DNA from: an uncultured Actinomycetes bacterium
Lineage (GTDB): Bacteria; Actinomycetota; Actinomycetes; Nanopelagicales; Nanopelagicaceae
DNA length: 54,391 nucleotides
Assembly (NCBI GenBank): GCA_903850565.1
Contig: CAINLV010000015.1
Location: forward strand, 1-54,391
Reading direction: 5' to 3'
The notes under the pieces were generated by a model. That model made no database searches. It was given only the letters and a program-made list of their open reading frames with translations, and had not been told where the DNA came from. Within the stretch, counting starts at the first letter, position 1. Each line of letters starts with the position of its first letter. A program made the translations under genes and the position numbers. Below are positions 1-8,581 of the stretch, in pieces.

Positions 1-849
1 GGTTCCCTAACCGGAGGCGTTTATGCGCTGATGGCCAGTGGCCAGACATTGATTTTCGGAATAATGAAAGTCATTAATCTGGCCCAGGGAGCCTTTGTCA
101 TCGTCGCTTCCTATTTAACCTTCACGCTTTTCCAATGGACTGGGTTAAATCCATTTCTTCTAATTATCATCACAACCCCAATCCTCTTTGCCTTGGGCGC
201 AGCGACGCAGTGGTTTCTACTGCGTCCGCTGCGTCCTAGTGATGCCGCCGAGCTTTCACTTCTTGTCACCTTTGCCGTTGCGCTAGGACTAGAAGGCGCT
301 CTATCTGTTGTCTACAAAACAACGCTTCGATCAGTACAACCCGGTTGGGAAAATCACAGCTGGACGATAAAGGGCTACCAAGTCAATGAAGTTCGTTTTT
401 ATGCCTTTATTCTTTCGATTGCCATGCTGGCCATCCTTTATCTCGTTCTTGCGAAAACAAAATTTGGTCGCTCAGTTCGCGCGACGGTACAAAATCCGAT
501 GTCGGCTCAATTGCTGGGAGTAAATTCGAAAGCAGTTTCCGCATTTGGGTTTGGCTTGGGAGTCTCTACCACCGCTGCCGCCGGCGCGGTCTTCGGTTTG
601 ATCACACCTTTTAATCCTGGAAGCCATTACGACCTCATCAGCCGGTTGCTGACCATTGTTGTTCTCGGCGGTATGGGGGCTATCGGTGGCTCGGTTATCG
701 CCGCCCTCATTATGGGAATCGGAGCCGCACTTGTTGCATCGCTCTCCGCTCCAGTTTGGGCTGACTTTAGTTTCTTTGTAGTCCTTCTTCTTGTTCTATT
801 ACTTCGTCCACGTGGCCTCTTTGGTGCCAAAGTTAGAGGAGCGCTATGA
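1..849 (+). CDS. livH: Branched-chain amino acid ABC transporter permease, LivH type (5' end outside window)
   Basis: This is an inner-membrane permease that forms the translocation channel for branched-chain amino acids or related substrates together with LivM. The reading frame is open from base 1, and the residues before the first in-window ATG (base 31) already match the family, which usually reads G-x-Y-A-L near its N-terminus. I therefore call the gene truncated by the window edge rather than starting at 31. The hallmark GIMKVINLAQG segment of LivH proteins follows, and then several hydrophobic helices. It overlaps livM by four bases (ATGA), so the two are translationally coupled in one operon. 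Substrate cannot be assigned from sequence alone; urea and short amides are also carried by this family. Confidence 0.93.
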   Translation, partial: GSLTGGVYALMASGQTLIFGIMKVINLAQGAFVIVASYLTFTLFQWTGLNPFLLIIITTPILFALGAATQWFLLRPLRPSDAAELSLLVTFAVALGLEGALSVVYKTTLRSVQPGWENHSWTIKGYQVNEVRFYAFILSIAMLAILYLVLAKTKFGRSVRATVQNPMSAQLLGVNSKAVSAFGFGLGVSTTAAAGAVFGLITPFNPGSHYDLISRLLTIVVLGGMGAIGGSVIAALIMGIGAALVASLSAPVWADFSFFVVLLLVLLLRPRGLFGAKVRGAL

Positions 850-1817
850 GCCGGGCCGGAATATTTCGCGCTGTTGCCTTCTTTGGAATTCTGGCGCTTC
901 TCCCCTTTGGAATAAGCGCGCAGTGGATCATTAACGCTCTGATCTTTACTTTGATGTATGCAGCCCTGGCTTCGGGTTGGAATCTCATCGGTGGTTATGC
1001 TGGTTATCCCTCACTAGGACATGCGGCTTTCTTTGGTTTCGGCGCCTACTTCTTCGGAATTATCTTCGAGAACAGTGTCGGAAATGGTTATTCACCATTC
1101 TTAATCTTGCCCGTGATTGGGATCATCGCTGCGTTACTGAGTGTTCCAATCGGCTTCATTGCAATGAAAACCAGGGCTGATGTCTTTGCAATCGTAACCA
1201 TCACTTTGCTCTTCATTGTGCAAACTTTGGCTTTTAATCTTCGCGGATTAACTGGCGGTGCTCAAGGCAAGGGAATCGCAGTTCCACCCTTTGATCCTGC
1301 CACCTTTGCCCGTCCCTTTTACTGGGCGATGTTGGTCTTACTTCTTATCGCCATGAGTATCTCTCTATATTTTCGACGATCAAAAATCGGACTCTCACTC
1401 TCGGCAGTCAGAGCCGATGAAGATAAAGCGCACGGCGTTGGCGTTCAAGTAACGACCGTCAAACTCGTCGCCTTTGGTTTATCGGTATCAATAGCGGCGA
1501 TGGCCGGTGCCGTGTGGGCCTACTACGAAGGCTTTATCTATCCGCAATTTGCGGTAGATCCACTCATCACCATAGGAATGGTCTTAATGACCTTCTTAGG
1601 TGGCAGAGCCACTTTGTGGGGACCAGTTCTTGGCGCTTTCATTTTGGTTCCTGCCCAGCAATTCTTTTCCTATGAATTCGGTGCGACCCAATTTTATCTT
1701 TTAGCTTATGCTGCAATCTTCCTCATCATCATGTTGGTTTTGCCTCGAGGTATTTTGCCAACCATAAATGACCGGATTCGCACGAAAGCTAAGTTGGCTG
1801 CGGAGGTCAGTAAATGA
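846..1817 (+). CDS. livM: Branched-chain amino acid ABC transporter permease, LivM type
   Basis: This is the second membrane permease of the Liv-type importer, 323 residues, the usual length for the family. It contains the LivM hallmark of a G-x-N-L-x-x-G-Y-x-G segment near residues 45-55 (SGWNLIGGYAGYPSLGHAAF), followed by about eight hydrophobic helices. The start ATG is preceded by a GAGGAG ribosome site four bases away and lies inside the end of livH. Its stop overlaps livG by four bases. Operon position and overlaps show co-expression with the two ATPases. No periplasmic binding protein is present downstream, so livJ/K would have to lie left of the window. Confidence 0.95.
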   Translation: MSRAGIFRAVAFFGILALLPFGISAQWIINALIFTLMYAALASGWNLIGGYAGYPSLGHAAFFGFGAYFFGIIFENSVGNGYSPFLILPVIGIIAALLSVPIGFIAMKTRADVFAIVTITLLFIVQTLAFNLRGLTGGAQGKGIAVPPFDPATFARPFYWAMLVLLLIAMSISLYFRRSKIGLSLSAVRADEDKAHGVGVQVTTVKLVAFGLSVSIAAMAGAVWAYYEGFIYPQFAVDPLITIGMVLMTFLGGRATLWGPVLGAFILVPAQQFFSYEFGATQFYLLAYAAIFLIIMLVLPRGILPTINDRIRTKAKLAAEVSK

Positions 1818-2545
1818 GCGCCCTATTGGAAATTAACGGACTACTAAAGAAATTTGGTGGGGTCACAGCTGTCAACCAATGTTCTTTCGAAGTCCAAGAA
1901 GGAAGCATCACTGCTCTCATCGGTCCTAACGGATCGGGAAAGACAACCGCCTTCAACATCATTACCGGTTATTTGAAAGCTGATGCTGGGACCATAGCCT
2001 TTCGCGGAAATACCGTGGCGGATCCCAATCCAGCAGCGCTCTACCGAAGTGGGTTGTCACGGACTTTCCAACAAGCGCGCATCTTTCCTGAACTGACGGT
2101 CCTAGAAAATCTTGTTGTGGCTAGTAGCTTTACTTGGAAAGGTCTCTTTGGTTCCAGAGTCTCTGCCAGCGATCGCGAAAGAGCGATGGAGACATTATCT
2201 GAATTCAAATTAACGAAATTGGCGGATTATCAAGCCTCGGAACTCTCATATGGACAACGCAAATTGTTGGAGTTCGCCTCAGTGCTGATGAGTGATCCAA
2301 AACTTGTTCTTCTAGACGAACCAACTGCGGGAGTTAACCCAGTCATGATCGAGACAATGGAGAAGCACATTCGATCCCGTCACGAAGCAGGTGTAACTTT
2401 TCTCATCGTTGAACACGATATGCAATTGGTGATGCGACTTTGCAACCCAGTCATTGTTTTAGATCGCGGCGCAATGATCGCCAAGGGAACGCCTTCGGAA
2501 ATACAATCCAATCCACAAGTTCTTGAAGCATATTTGGGAAGCTAA
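1814..2545 (+). CDS. livG: Branched-chain amino acid ABC transporter ATP-binding protein LivG
   Basis: This cytoplasmic ATPase energises the Liv-type importer. Its 243 residues carry Walker A (GPNGSGKTT, about residues 38-46), the LivG-specific SRTFQQARIF segment, the signature LSYGQRK and Walker B ending in LLDEPTAGVNP. The C-terminus matches the BCA_ABC_TP_C type (AKGTPSEIQSNPQVLEAYLG). A strong GGAGGT site lies six bases before the ATG, and the gene overlaps livM by four bases. Order and spacing (H-M-G-F) are the standard Liv operon order. Confidence 0.96.
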   Translation: MSALLEINGLLKKFGGVTAVNQCSFEVQEGSITALIGPNGSGKTTAFNIITGYLKADAGTIAFRGNTVADPNPAALYRSGLSRTFQQARIFPELTVLENLVVASSFTWKGLFGSRVSASDRERAMETLSEFKLTKLADYQASELSYGQRKLLEFASVLMSDPKLVLLDEPTAGVNPVMIETMEKHIRSRHEAGVTFLIVEHDMQLVMRLCNPVIVLDRGAMIAKGTPSEIQSNPQVLEAYLGS

Positions 2546-2547
2546 CC

Positions 2548-3282
2548 ATGACAACTACAAGCGCCCCCTTACTTCAACTTACCGCAGTAACTGCTGGCTA
2601 CGGAGCTGGCCTAGTACTCAAAGGTGTTGATCTAACCGTCACTAAAGGTGAAATCGTCTGTGTCATCGGGCCAAATGGTTCTGGAAAATCCACAGTGCTC
2701 AAGACGATAAGCGGATTGCTTCGGATAAAGGATGGATCGGTAAAGTTTCAAGGAAATGAAATTAGCGATCTCTCTTCAAGGCAACGCCTTGGCCAAGGCA
2801 TAGTGCATGTCCCACAAGACCGAAGTCTCTTTCCAGCAATGACTGTTCGTGAAAATATGTTAATGGGAGCATTCATTTTGAATGATCAAGCGTTAATCAA
2901 TCAGCGTATGGAAGCGGCGGCAGAACTCTTTCCCATTATTTTGGAGCGAAAGAGCGCTCTTGCTGGCTCCCTCTCTGGCGGAGAACAGAAGCAAGTCGAA
3001 GTTGCCCGATCCTTAATGCTTGATCCTGCGCTGATATTGCTAGATGAACCATCAATTGGTCTTGATCCGAAATCTAGAAAGTTGGTTTTTGAAAGTATTA
3101 CCGCACTTTCAAGCGCAGGCCGAACCATTTTGTTAGTGGAACAAAACGCACGTTCCGGGCTTGCCGTATCTACCCGCGGCGAAGTATTAGAAGCTGGCCG
3201 AGTTGCCTTAACTGGCAGCGGTCTAGAACTTCTAGAAGATCCTGAAGTCTCCAGACTTTACTTAGGTGCCAGCTCCAAATAA
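2548..3282 (+). CDS. livF: Branched-chain amino acid ABC transporter ATP-binding protein LivF
   Basis: This is the second ATPase of the importer, 244 residues. It shows Walker A (GPNGSGKST), the LivF-type VPQDRSLFPAMTVRENM segment, the signature SLSGGEQKQVEVARSL and Walker B LILLDEPSIGLDP. It begins two bases after the livG stop with a GGAAG site upstream. It is the last gene of the operon and converges on the SPFH gene with only two bases between the stop codons, so there is no room for a classical terminator there. One oddity is the H-loop region, which reads VEQNARSGL as expected, followed by a slightly divergent STRGEVLEAG segment in place of the common SDRAYVLETG. Confidence 0.95.
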   Translation: MTTTSAPLLQLTAVTAGYGAGLVLKGVDLTVTKGEIVCVIGPNGSGKSTVLKTISGLLRIKDGSVKFQGNEISDLSSRQRLGQGIVHVPQDRSLFPAMTVRENMLMGAFILNDQALINQRMEAAAELFPIILERKSALAGSLSGGEQKQVEVARSLMLDPALILLDEPSIGLDPKSRKLVFESITALSSAGRTILLVEQNARSGLAVSTRGEVLEAGRVALTGSGLELLEDPEVSRLYLGASSK

Positions 3283-3284
3283 CG

Positions 3285-4262
3285 TTATTCAGAAGCTGGT
3301 TTTTTGAATTGCGAAATATTGTTGGTCACCATTGCTTGAAGCCGGCGCAGTGAATCATCTAGATTCTCCATTCCGCCATCTAAGAAGATGGTGTTTCCTT
3401 TTCCTTCTTTAGCGGTGTCACGAATCATTTCGGTCCACATAGAAAAGGCCAAAATAGTTGGATCAATATTGTGTTTTTCTAAGACTTCGGCAGATTCGCC
3501 GAGACCTTCGGCCAGCGCCTTTCGAAACTTAGCCAGGCCTTCACCGCGCATGCGTGCAGCCTCGGCCTCATTGGTGGCAGTAATTCGAATCGCAGCACCT
3601 TCAGCTTCGGCTTTCTTAACCAAAGTAATTCGCAAGGCCTCACCCTCAAATTCGGCGGCTCGTTGTGCGTTAGTAGCTGCAACGACGCGGGACATTGAGG
3701 TCATAACTTCGGAATCAAAAGAAATATCGTTAACCGTCAGATCAACCAGGGTGTAACCCCAAGAGGCCAGTTGCGCATCCAATGTCCGTTTTGCATGGGA
3801 GACGATCTCTTGACGAAGACCTAATACTTCGGCCTGCTTTTTAGTTGCAACAAACTCTCGGACGCTGGCTTCCACCGTACTGGTCAATGCAGTCAAGAAT
3901 GAGACTGGATTGATGAATTTGAAGGCCACCAGTTTTACGGTTTCCTCCAAATGGTCTGCCACTGTATAAATGATGGTTGCCGTGAAATGGACCGCCGCTT
4001 GATCGCTGGTGATCGCTGAGAATTTCAATTGGTCGGTCCGATTTTGAATTGAGACCTTTGTCTTCACGCTTTCGACGAAGGGGATAAGAAAGCTCAGCCC
4101 CGGACTCAAAATTCGTCGATATTTGCCGAACATGGTTACAACGCCCACTGTTGCTTGTTCGATAGTCGTGAAACTCCACCAAATCGCCCAGAGAACAATA
4201 AAGACTGCTACTGCTACAAAAAGCCAAAAAATTAGGGAGGAAATCCAAGAAGTGTTACTCAT
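3285..4262 (-). CDS. SPFH/Band 7 (stomatin/prohibitin-like) membrane protein
   Basis: The protein has one N-terminal membrane helix (about residues 8-30 from the chosen start) and then a Band 7 domain with the typical TMFGKYRRILSPGLSFLIPF entry segment. An alanine- and glutamate-rich coiled coil follows (AEAEGAAIRITATNEAEAARM). Such proteins oligomerise on the membrane and organise lipid microdomains or chaperone proteases. The longer reading frame begins at a TTG at 4298; I prefer the ATG at 4262, which sits just before the hydrophobic helix, although neither has a good ribosome site. No NfeD partner is adjacent. It converges with livF and its upstream side faces the uppP gene. Confidence 0.85.
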   Translation of the reverse strand: MSNTSWISSLIFWLFVAVAVFIVLWAIWWSFTTIEQATVGVVTMFGKYRRILSPGLSFLIPFVESVKTKVSIQNRTDQLKFSAITSDQAAVHFTATIIYTVADHLEETVKLVAFKFINPVSFLTALTSTVEASVREFVATKKQAEVLGLRQEIVSHAKRTLDAQLASWGYTLVDLTVNDISFDSEVMTSMSRVVAATNAQRAAEFEGEALRITLVKKAEAEGAAIRITATNEAEAARMRGEGLAKFRKALAEGLGESAEVLEKHNIDPTILAFSMWTEMIRDTAKEGKGNTIFLDGGMENLDDSLRRLQAMVTNNISQFKKPASE

Positions 4263-4337
4263 AACCACAAGTCTTTGACTAGCGACCTGTAAAGTCAAGG
4301 AGAGTTCGGTGAATGTTAGGCTTGCCTCAATATCGAA

Positions 4338-5207
4338 ATGGGGAGCGACGTGTTTTCATATTTTCAGGCGATTTTCACTGGTTTTATTCAAGGGGTCACT
4401 GAGCTCTTCCCGGTTTCAAGCCTAGGTCACGCAGTTCTCATGCCCGCCTGGGTAGGCGGTTCGTGGGCAGCATTTGCTAAGACGGACAAGTACTTTTTAA
4501 TTACCATCGCCTTACACCTAGCCAGCGCTATCGCTCTTCTCTTAATTTTTTGGCGCCGTTGGTTTGATTTATTACTGGCCTTTTTTCGTGGCCTATCTCG
4601 TAAAGAATATTCAGCGCCCGGCTTCAAAGTTATATGCCTAGTTATTGTGGGCATCATTCCAGTAGCGCTGATTGGCAAATTTTTCGGTGATTACTTCCAA
4701 ACTTTATTTGGAAAGCCAATTGCCTCCGCCTGCTTCCTAACATTAAATGGCCTTATTCTGATCACAGCAGAGCGAATGAGCGGGTCACATCGTCAGTACG
4801 GTAACCCCGATATCGCAATTGCCGAAAGAATATCGCTGCGACAAGCGCTGGTTGTTGGCGTAGGACAGAGCGCTTCGCTTTTCGCTGGCATCAGTCGTCT
4901 CGGAATTACCATGAGTTTTGGTTTGTTGCGCGGATTGAGTCGTTCTATCGCTTCCGACTTTGCCTTCTTGCTGGCATTTCCAGTAATTTTTGGCGCTTCA
5001 CTTTTGAAGCTACCTAAATTGGCCAATGCAGATTTACACGGGATGATCGGTCCAATTTTGGTGGGATGCCTAGTTTCTTTTATTGGGACATATCTTGCGG
5101 TTAAATTCCTAGTTCGCTGGTTCAAGACAAATACCTTGTATCCATTTGCTATTTATTGCCTTCTAGTTGGCGTCATCTCAGTACTTCGATTCGGAGTATT
5201 TAATTAA
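4338..5207 (+). CDS. uppP: Undecaprenyl-diphosphatase, UppP/BacA family (variant active-site motif)
   Basis: This membrane phosphatase recycles undecaprenyl diphosphate, the lipid carrier of peptidoglycan and surface glycans, to the monophosphate. Its 289 residues have about eight helices. The first family motif is intact at residues 18-31 (QGVTELFPVSSLGH, with Glu22 and His31). The second motif, normally PG-x-SRSG, reads AGISRLG (residues 183-189): the arginine (187) and first serine are kept, but the proline and second serine are lost. It overlaps the next glycosyltransferase gene by one base (TAATG), so the enzyme is coupled to glycan genes. It could be the housekeeping enzyme or a glycan-dedicated paralogue. 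Confidence 0.88.
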   Translation: MGSDVFSYFQAIFTGFIQGVTELFPVSSLGHAVLMPAWVGGSWAAFAKTDKYFLITIALHLASAIALLLIFWRRWFDLLLAFFRGLSRKEYSAPGFKVICLVIVGIIPVALIGKFFGDYFQTLFGKPIASACFLTLNGLILITAERMSGSHRQYGNPDIAIAERISLRQALVVGVGQSASLFAGISRLGITMSFGLLRGLSRSIASDFAFLLAFPVIFGASLLKLPKLANADLHGMIGPILVGCLVSFIGTYLAVKFLVRWFKTNTLYPFAIYCLLVGVISVLRFGVFN

Positions 5208-6040
5208 TGTCTGACGAAAATCCACAGCCACGTATTTTGGTGGCACTCTTGGCCAAACAAAAGGGTCTGGTCTTGGACTTTTTCTTGGAAACGCTACTTA
5301 ATTGGGATTATCCGAAAGAGCGAATTCATTTATATGTAAGAACCAATAACAATACCGACGATACTGAGGCGATCTTAAAAAGATGGCTGAACCTCAATGG
5401 TCATCTCTATTCCGGGGTCACTTTTAATTCTGAAAATGTATCTGCCAATGTGGAGCAGTACGGCGTTCATGAATGGAATGCCGCACGGTTCTCGGTGCTG
5501 GCGAAGATTCGTCAAGAAAGTATGCTGGAAACGCTTAAGGAAAATTGCCAATACTATTTTGTAACCGACCTGGACAATTTCTTGTTGCCCCATACCCTCT
5601 CAACATTGGTCAGTCGCCAGCTCCCCATAGTGGCGCCATTGTTGCGTTATGCGCTCAGCAGCGTCCAATTTCCAGATCCGCAGGGATCCCCGGATGCAGA
5701 TGCCTACCATTACGTGTATTCCAATTATCACAATATTGTGGATCCGAATGGTTACTATTTTGAAAACCAAAACTATTACCGGATTTTGGAACGTGAAATT
5801 ATTGGAATGATTAAGGTGCCGCTCATCCATTGCACATACTTAATCGATGCAAAATTTATCTCGAAACTTTATTACAGCGATAATTCAGAACGCCACGAAT
5901 ATGTGATTTTTGCCCACTCCGCACGCAATGCGGGGATAGACCAGTATTTAGATAATTCAGAAGTCTTTGGCTGCCTTACCTTGGTGGAAAATGCCCCTGC
6001 ATCACGGAATTACCTTGAGAATTTGCAGGCACGGAATTGA
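5207..6040 (+). CDS. Glycosyltransferase resembling the N-terminal GT domain of collagen galactosyltransferase
   Basis: This 277-residue GT-A fold protein begins with ILVALLAKQKG and ends its nucleotide-binding half with the DxD-type motif FVTDLDNFLLP (about residues 122-132). Several blocks match the first glycosyltransferase domain of animal COLGALT/PLOD proteins as I remember them: LYVRTNNNTDDTEAIL, the LAKIRQ block, VAPLLRYA, and VPLIHCTYLID followed by a late VIFAHSARNAGI block. The acceptor here is unknown; bacteria lack collagen hydroxylysine. The gene overlaps uppP by one base and is followed two bases later by a GT25 gene, so the pair reproduces the eukaryotic domain order as two genes. 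A generic GT2-like transferase is the alternative. Confidence 0.75.
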   Translation: MSDENPQPRILVALLAKQKGLVLDFFLETLLNWDYPKERIHLYVRTNNNTDDTEAILKRWLNLNGHLYSGVTFNSENVSANVEQYGVHEWNAARFSVLAKIRQESMLETLKENCQYYFVTDLDNFLLPHTLSTLVSRQLPIVAPLLRYALSSVQFPDPQGSPDADAYHYVYSNYHNIVDPNGYYFENQNYYRILEREIIGMIKVPLIHCTYLIDAKFISKLYYSDNSERHEYVIFAHSARNAGIDQYLDNSEVFGCLTLVENAPASRNYLENLQARN

Positions 6041-6042
6041 AG

Positions 6043-6816
6043 ATGAAGGCGCCAAAGAAGTATGTGGTGCACGTCGAATCCCAGGAGGATCGCAAGGCAG
6101 AATTCGAAGTAACCAATGCCCATGTTTCTGAGATTCATTGGACTTATGGCCTTAAGGGAGTCGAACTCAATTTGCCACGTCTTCTTTTGGATGGCCTGAT
6201 CACTCCGGAACTTTTTAACAAAGTTTCTGAAGAGAATCCACGGAAACCATTTGCTCCGAACGTCATCGCAAACGCTATGTCGCATATTGAATTGTGGCAG
6301 TTAGCCGCCACGTCAGGTAATCCGGTTACGGTAGTTGAAAATGACGCTATTCTTTCAGCGCAATTTGAGAGCGAGTCGCTTCGACTTATGGAAGCAAATC
6401 CACATTTCGACATCATCCAGTGGGGTTGGAATTTCGATGGATTTCTAGATGTTTATCTCCTGGATAAAACTCTGGGCCCGACCCGAATCACTACAAACCA
6501 GTATGCAATTCAAGGAAAAACTGAAGAATTTAAGGCCTTTGAATCGGCTAGGAACTTACTGCAACTCTCCAGCACTTGGGGAGTCCACTGTTACACGGTT
6601 TCACCAGTTGGTGCTCAGAAACTATTAGCGTTGGTACTTCCGCTTTCCAATGCACCAGTTCATCGACCAGCACTTTTCCAGTTCTATCATCCAAAAACTA
6701 TTGATGGAGTGATGAACCGTTTTTATCCGCATTTGAACGCCTTTGTTTGCATCCCGCCACTTTCGCTCGTGGAAAACAATGAGGCTGGATCTACCCTTCA
6801 AGGGCAATCCAAGTAG
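6043..6816 (+). CDS. Glycosyltransferase family 25 (LOS/collagen beta-galactosyltransferase-type) protein
   Basis: This 257-residue protein belongs to glycosyltransferase family 25. It opens with KKYVVHVESQEDRKAEF, the start of GT25 domains (I/V-N/H-L-x-x-x-x-D-R). It then has NAMSHIELWQLA (the G-C-x-x-S-H-x-x-x-W block, with GC replaced by NA) and the acidic metal site VVENDAIL in place of the usual L-E-D-D. The C-terminal third has the WGVHCYTVSPVGAQKLL segment typical of the family. The frame also offers a TTG at 6037 overlapping the previous stop, but GGAA six bases before the ATG at 6043 favours that ATG. It is presumably co-transcribed with the preceding transferase and uppP. The loss of the conserved cysteine and the END-for-EDD change are worth noting. 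Confidence 0.82.
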   Translation: MKAPKKYVVHVESQEDRKAEFEVTNAHVSEIHWTYGLKGVELNLPRLLLDGLITPELFNKVSEENPRKPFAPNVIANAMSHIELWQLAATSGNPVTVVENDAILSAQFESESLRLMEANPHFDIIQWGWNFDGFLDVYLLDKTLGPTRITTNQYAIQGKTEEFKAFESARNLLQLSSTWGVHCYTVSPVGAQKLLALVLPLSNAPVHRPALFQFYHPKTIDGVMNRFYPHLNAFVCIPPLSLVENNEAGSTLQGQSK

Positions 6817-6827
6817 TTCAATCGCTT

Positions 6828-8483
6828 TTACGGGTTTCCATCCCAGCGCGCCATTTCATCTCGAAGCGAATCCAATCCCATAGGTCCAATTTTTAACGCA
6901 TAGGAATGGAAGTTCTTTAGTGAGAAACTTTCTCCCAAGCGGACTTTCGCTGCTTCCCTAATCTCAAGCCAGTATTTTTCGCCTAGTTTGTAGGAGATCG
7001 CCTGCCCCGGCCAACCTAAGTACCGCTCTACTTCGCTTCTGGCCATAGCCGGTGCTTGTAGCGCCTTTTCTACTAGTAGGTGAAAGGCTGACTCCGCATT
7101 CCAGACTTCGCCATTTTCGTCGAGATAACCTAAGTGCATTCCGATATCCACCACGATTCGCGCGGCACGAAGCGCTTGTCCAGCCAAGTATCCCATTTCA
7201 AAAGCTGGATCTTGGAAAGCACCTAATTCATTCATGAGTCGTTCGGCGTAAAGTGCCCAACCTTCGCCGTAGCCACTGGTCCAAGCTTCAGTCCGTTGGA
7301 AACGGGAGAGTCGATCCTTCTCCAAAATGGCAACGCCGATTTGAAGATGGTGGCCAGGAATTGCCTCGTGATACCACGTCGATGCGATATGCCAGAAGTT
7401 AAATGATTTCTCGCCAAGGGTTGGATACCAAGTCGTGCCTGGCCTGGAAAGATCTTCACTTGGCGAAATGTAATATGGCGCGGCCGCCGTTCCTTCTGGA
7501 GCGATTCGGGCGTCACAAAATTTGATTCTTGGATCTATATCGAAATAGATGCCATCTAATTTGGAGATAGAAGCTTCGGTGAATTTCAACAACTCTGAAA
7601 CTAACGCCACTTCTCCTTCTATTCGATGAAGTGGTGCATTCTCTAAATATTCAGCTACTTCTGCTAAAGATTTCGATCCGGGAACTAATGTTCCTGCAAT
7701 TTCCCACATTCGGGCATTGATTCTTGCAAGATCGGCCATGCCCCACTCATATGTTTCTCTTAAATCGATTTTTGCACCGGAGTAGTAGCGAGCCCACTTT
7801 AGATATCGATCTTCGCCCACTCCATCTTGCGCACTTGAACGTGGCGCATGGACATCGCGCAGCCATTCGGCCATTTCCTTGCAGGCAACTTCCGCGGCAC
7901 GTGCCGAATGGTGCAACTCTGGATGATCGCCCTTGGGATCAATTTCTTTGGCGAACTCTGAATAAGAACCGTCACTATGGGTCAACAATTGATCGGCGAC
8001 ACCGATAACTTGTCGAACTGAGGTACGAGCCCCTTTCCCGTGCACATATTCCACCAGTGATTTCCAAGATTTCAGCGATGAATCGACCCCGGCCAGACGG
8101 GAAGCGATGTTTGCAATCTCTTCCGAAGTTTGAGTGGGCATCAACGAGAAGGCTTCTCGGATATGGCCAGCCGGGGAACTGATCACGCTAAAGGTGGCAT
8201 ATTTTTCCAAGGATTCGTGAAGTTCCAATTTAGATTCAATGCGTTCGGCGAGAACAAATTTTGCGATTCGGTCGATATCGTCTTGGGGTTCCAGGATCGC
8301 CAGCCGGGCCAACACATCCTTTAGGTACTCCGCGGTACGTTCGGCATGAGCGAAGGAGTAGTCGTCCAACTGTCCATCGAAGCCAGCAATTCCCAAATTT
8401 GAAGCCAAAATTGGACTTAGTTGAGCGCTCTTTTGGATAAATTCATCCGAAATGTCGAAAATGGCGGAGCGAGAATTATTCAT
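6828..8483 (-). CDS. DUF885 family metallohydrolase
   Basis: This 551-residue protein belongs to the DUF885 family, which is distantly related to M3/M32-type zinc peptidases. The zinc motif is visible as YHEAIPGHHLQ (His372, Glu373, His378, His379). It is followed by the family-specific TSGYGEGWALYAERLM block, where a downstream glutamate would be the third metal ligand, and then RAARIVVDIGMH and the GWPGQAISYKLG block. There is no signal peptide, so it is probably cytoplasmic. Members have been linked to peptide or small ester/amide hydrolysis, but the substrate here is unknown. A TATAT stretch seven bases before the ATG suggests a leaderless transcript. Confidence 0.88.
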   Translation of the reverse strand: MNNSRSAIFDISDEFIQKSAQLSPILASNLGIAGFDGQLDDYSFAHAERTAEYLKDVLARLAILEPQDDIDRIAKFVLAERIESKLELHESLEKYATFSVISSPAGHIREAFSLMPTQTSEEIANIASRLAGVDSSLKSWKSLVEYVHGKGARTSVRQVIGVADQLLTHSDGSYSEFAKEIDPKGDHPELHHSARAAEVACKEMAEWLRDVHAPRSSAQDGVGEDRYLKWARYYSGAKIDLRETYEWGMADLARINARMWEIAGTLVPGSKSLAEVAEYLENAPLHRIEGEVALVSELLKFTEASISKLDGIYFDIDPRIKFCDARIAPEGTAAAPYYISPSEDLSRPGTTWYPTLGEKSFNFWHIASTWYHEAIPGHHLQIGVAILEKDRLSRFQRTEAWTSGYGEGWALYAERLMNELGAFQDPAFEMGYLAGQALRAARIVVDIGMHLGYLDENGEVWNAESAFHLLVEKALQAPAMARSEVERYLGWPGQAISYKLGEKYWLEIREAAKVRLGESFSLKNFHSYALKIGPMGLDSLRDEMARWDGNP

Positions 8484-8581
8484 GCCATATATATAGCATC
8501 TTTTGCCGACCTTCTTCGCTACTCTGCACCTCTGTACCCTCAGTCAATACCATCGGGCAAACTGCCGACTAAAGGAGAAAC

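Noticed and set aside
3841-4248. Minus-strand frame of 135 codons inside the SPFH gene
   Set aside because: It lies on the same strand in a different frame from a clear Band 7 protein and has no family features.
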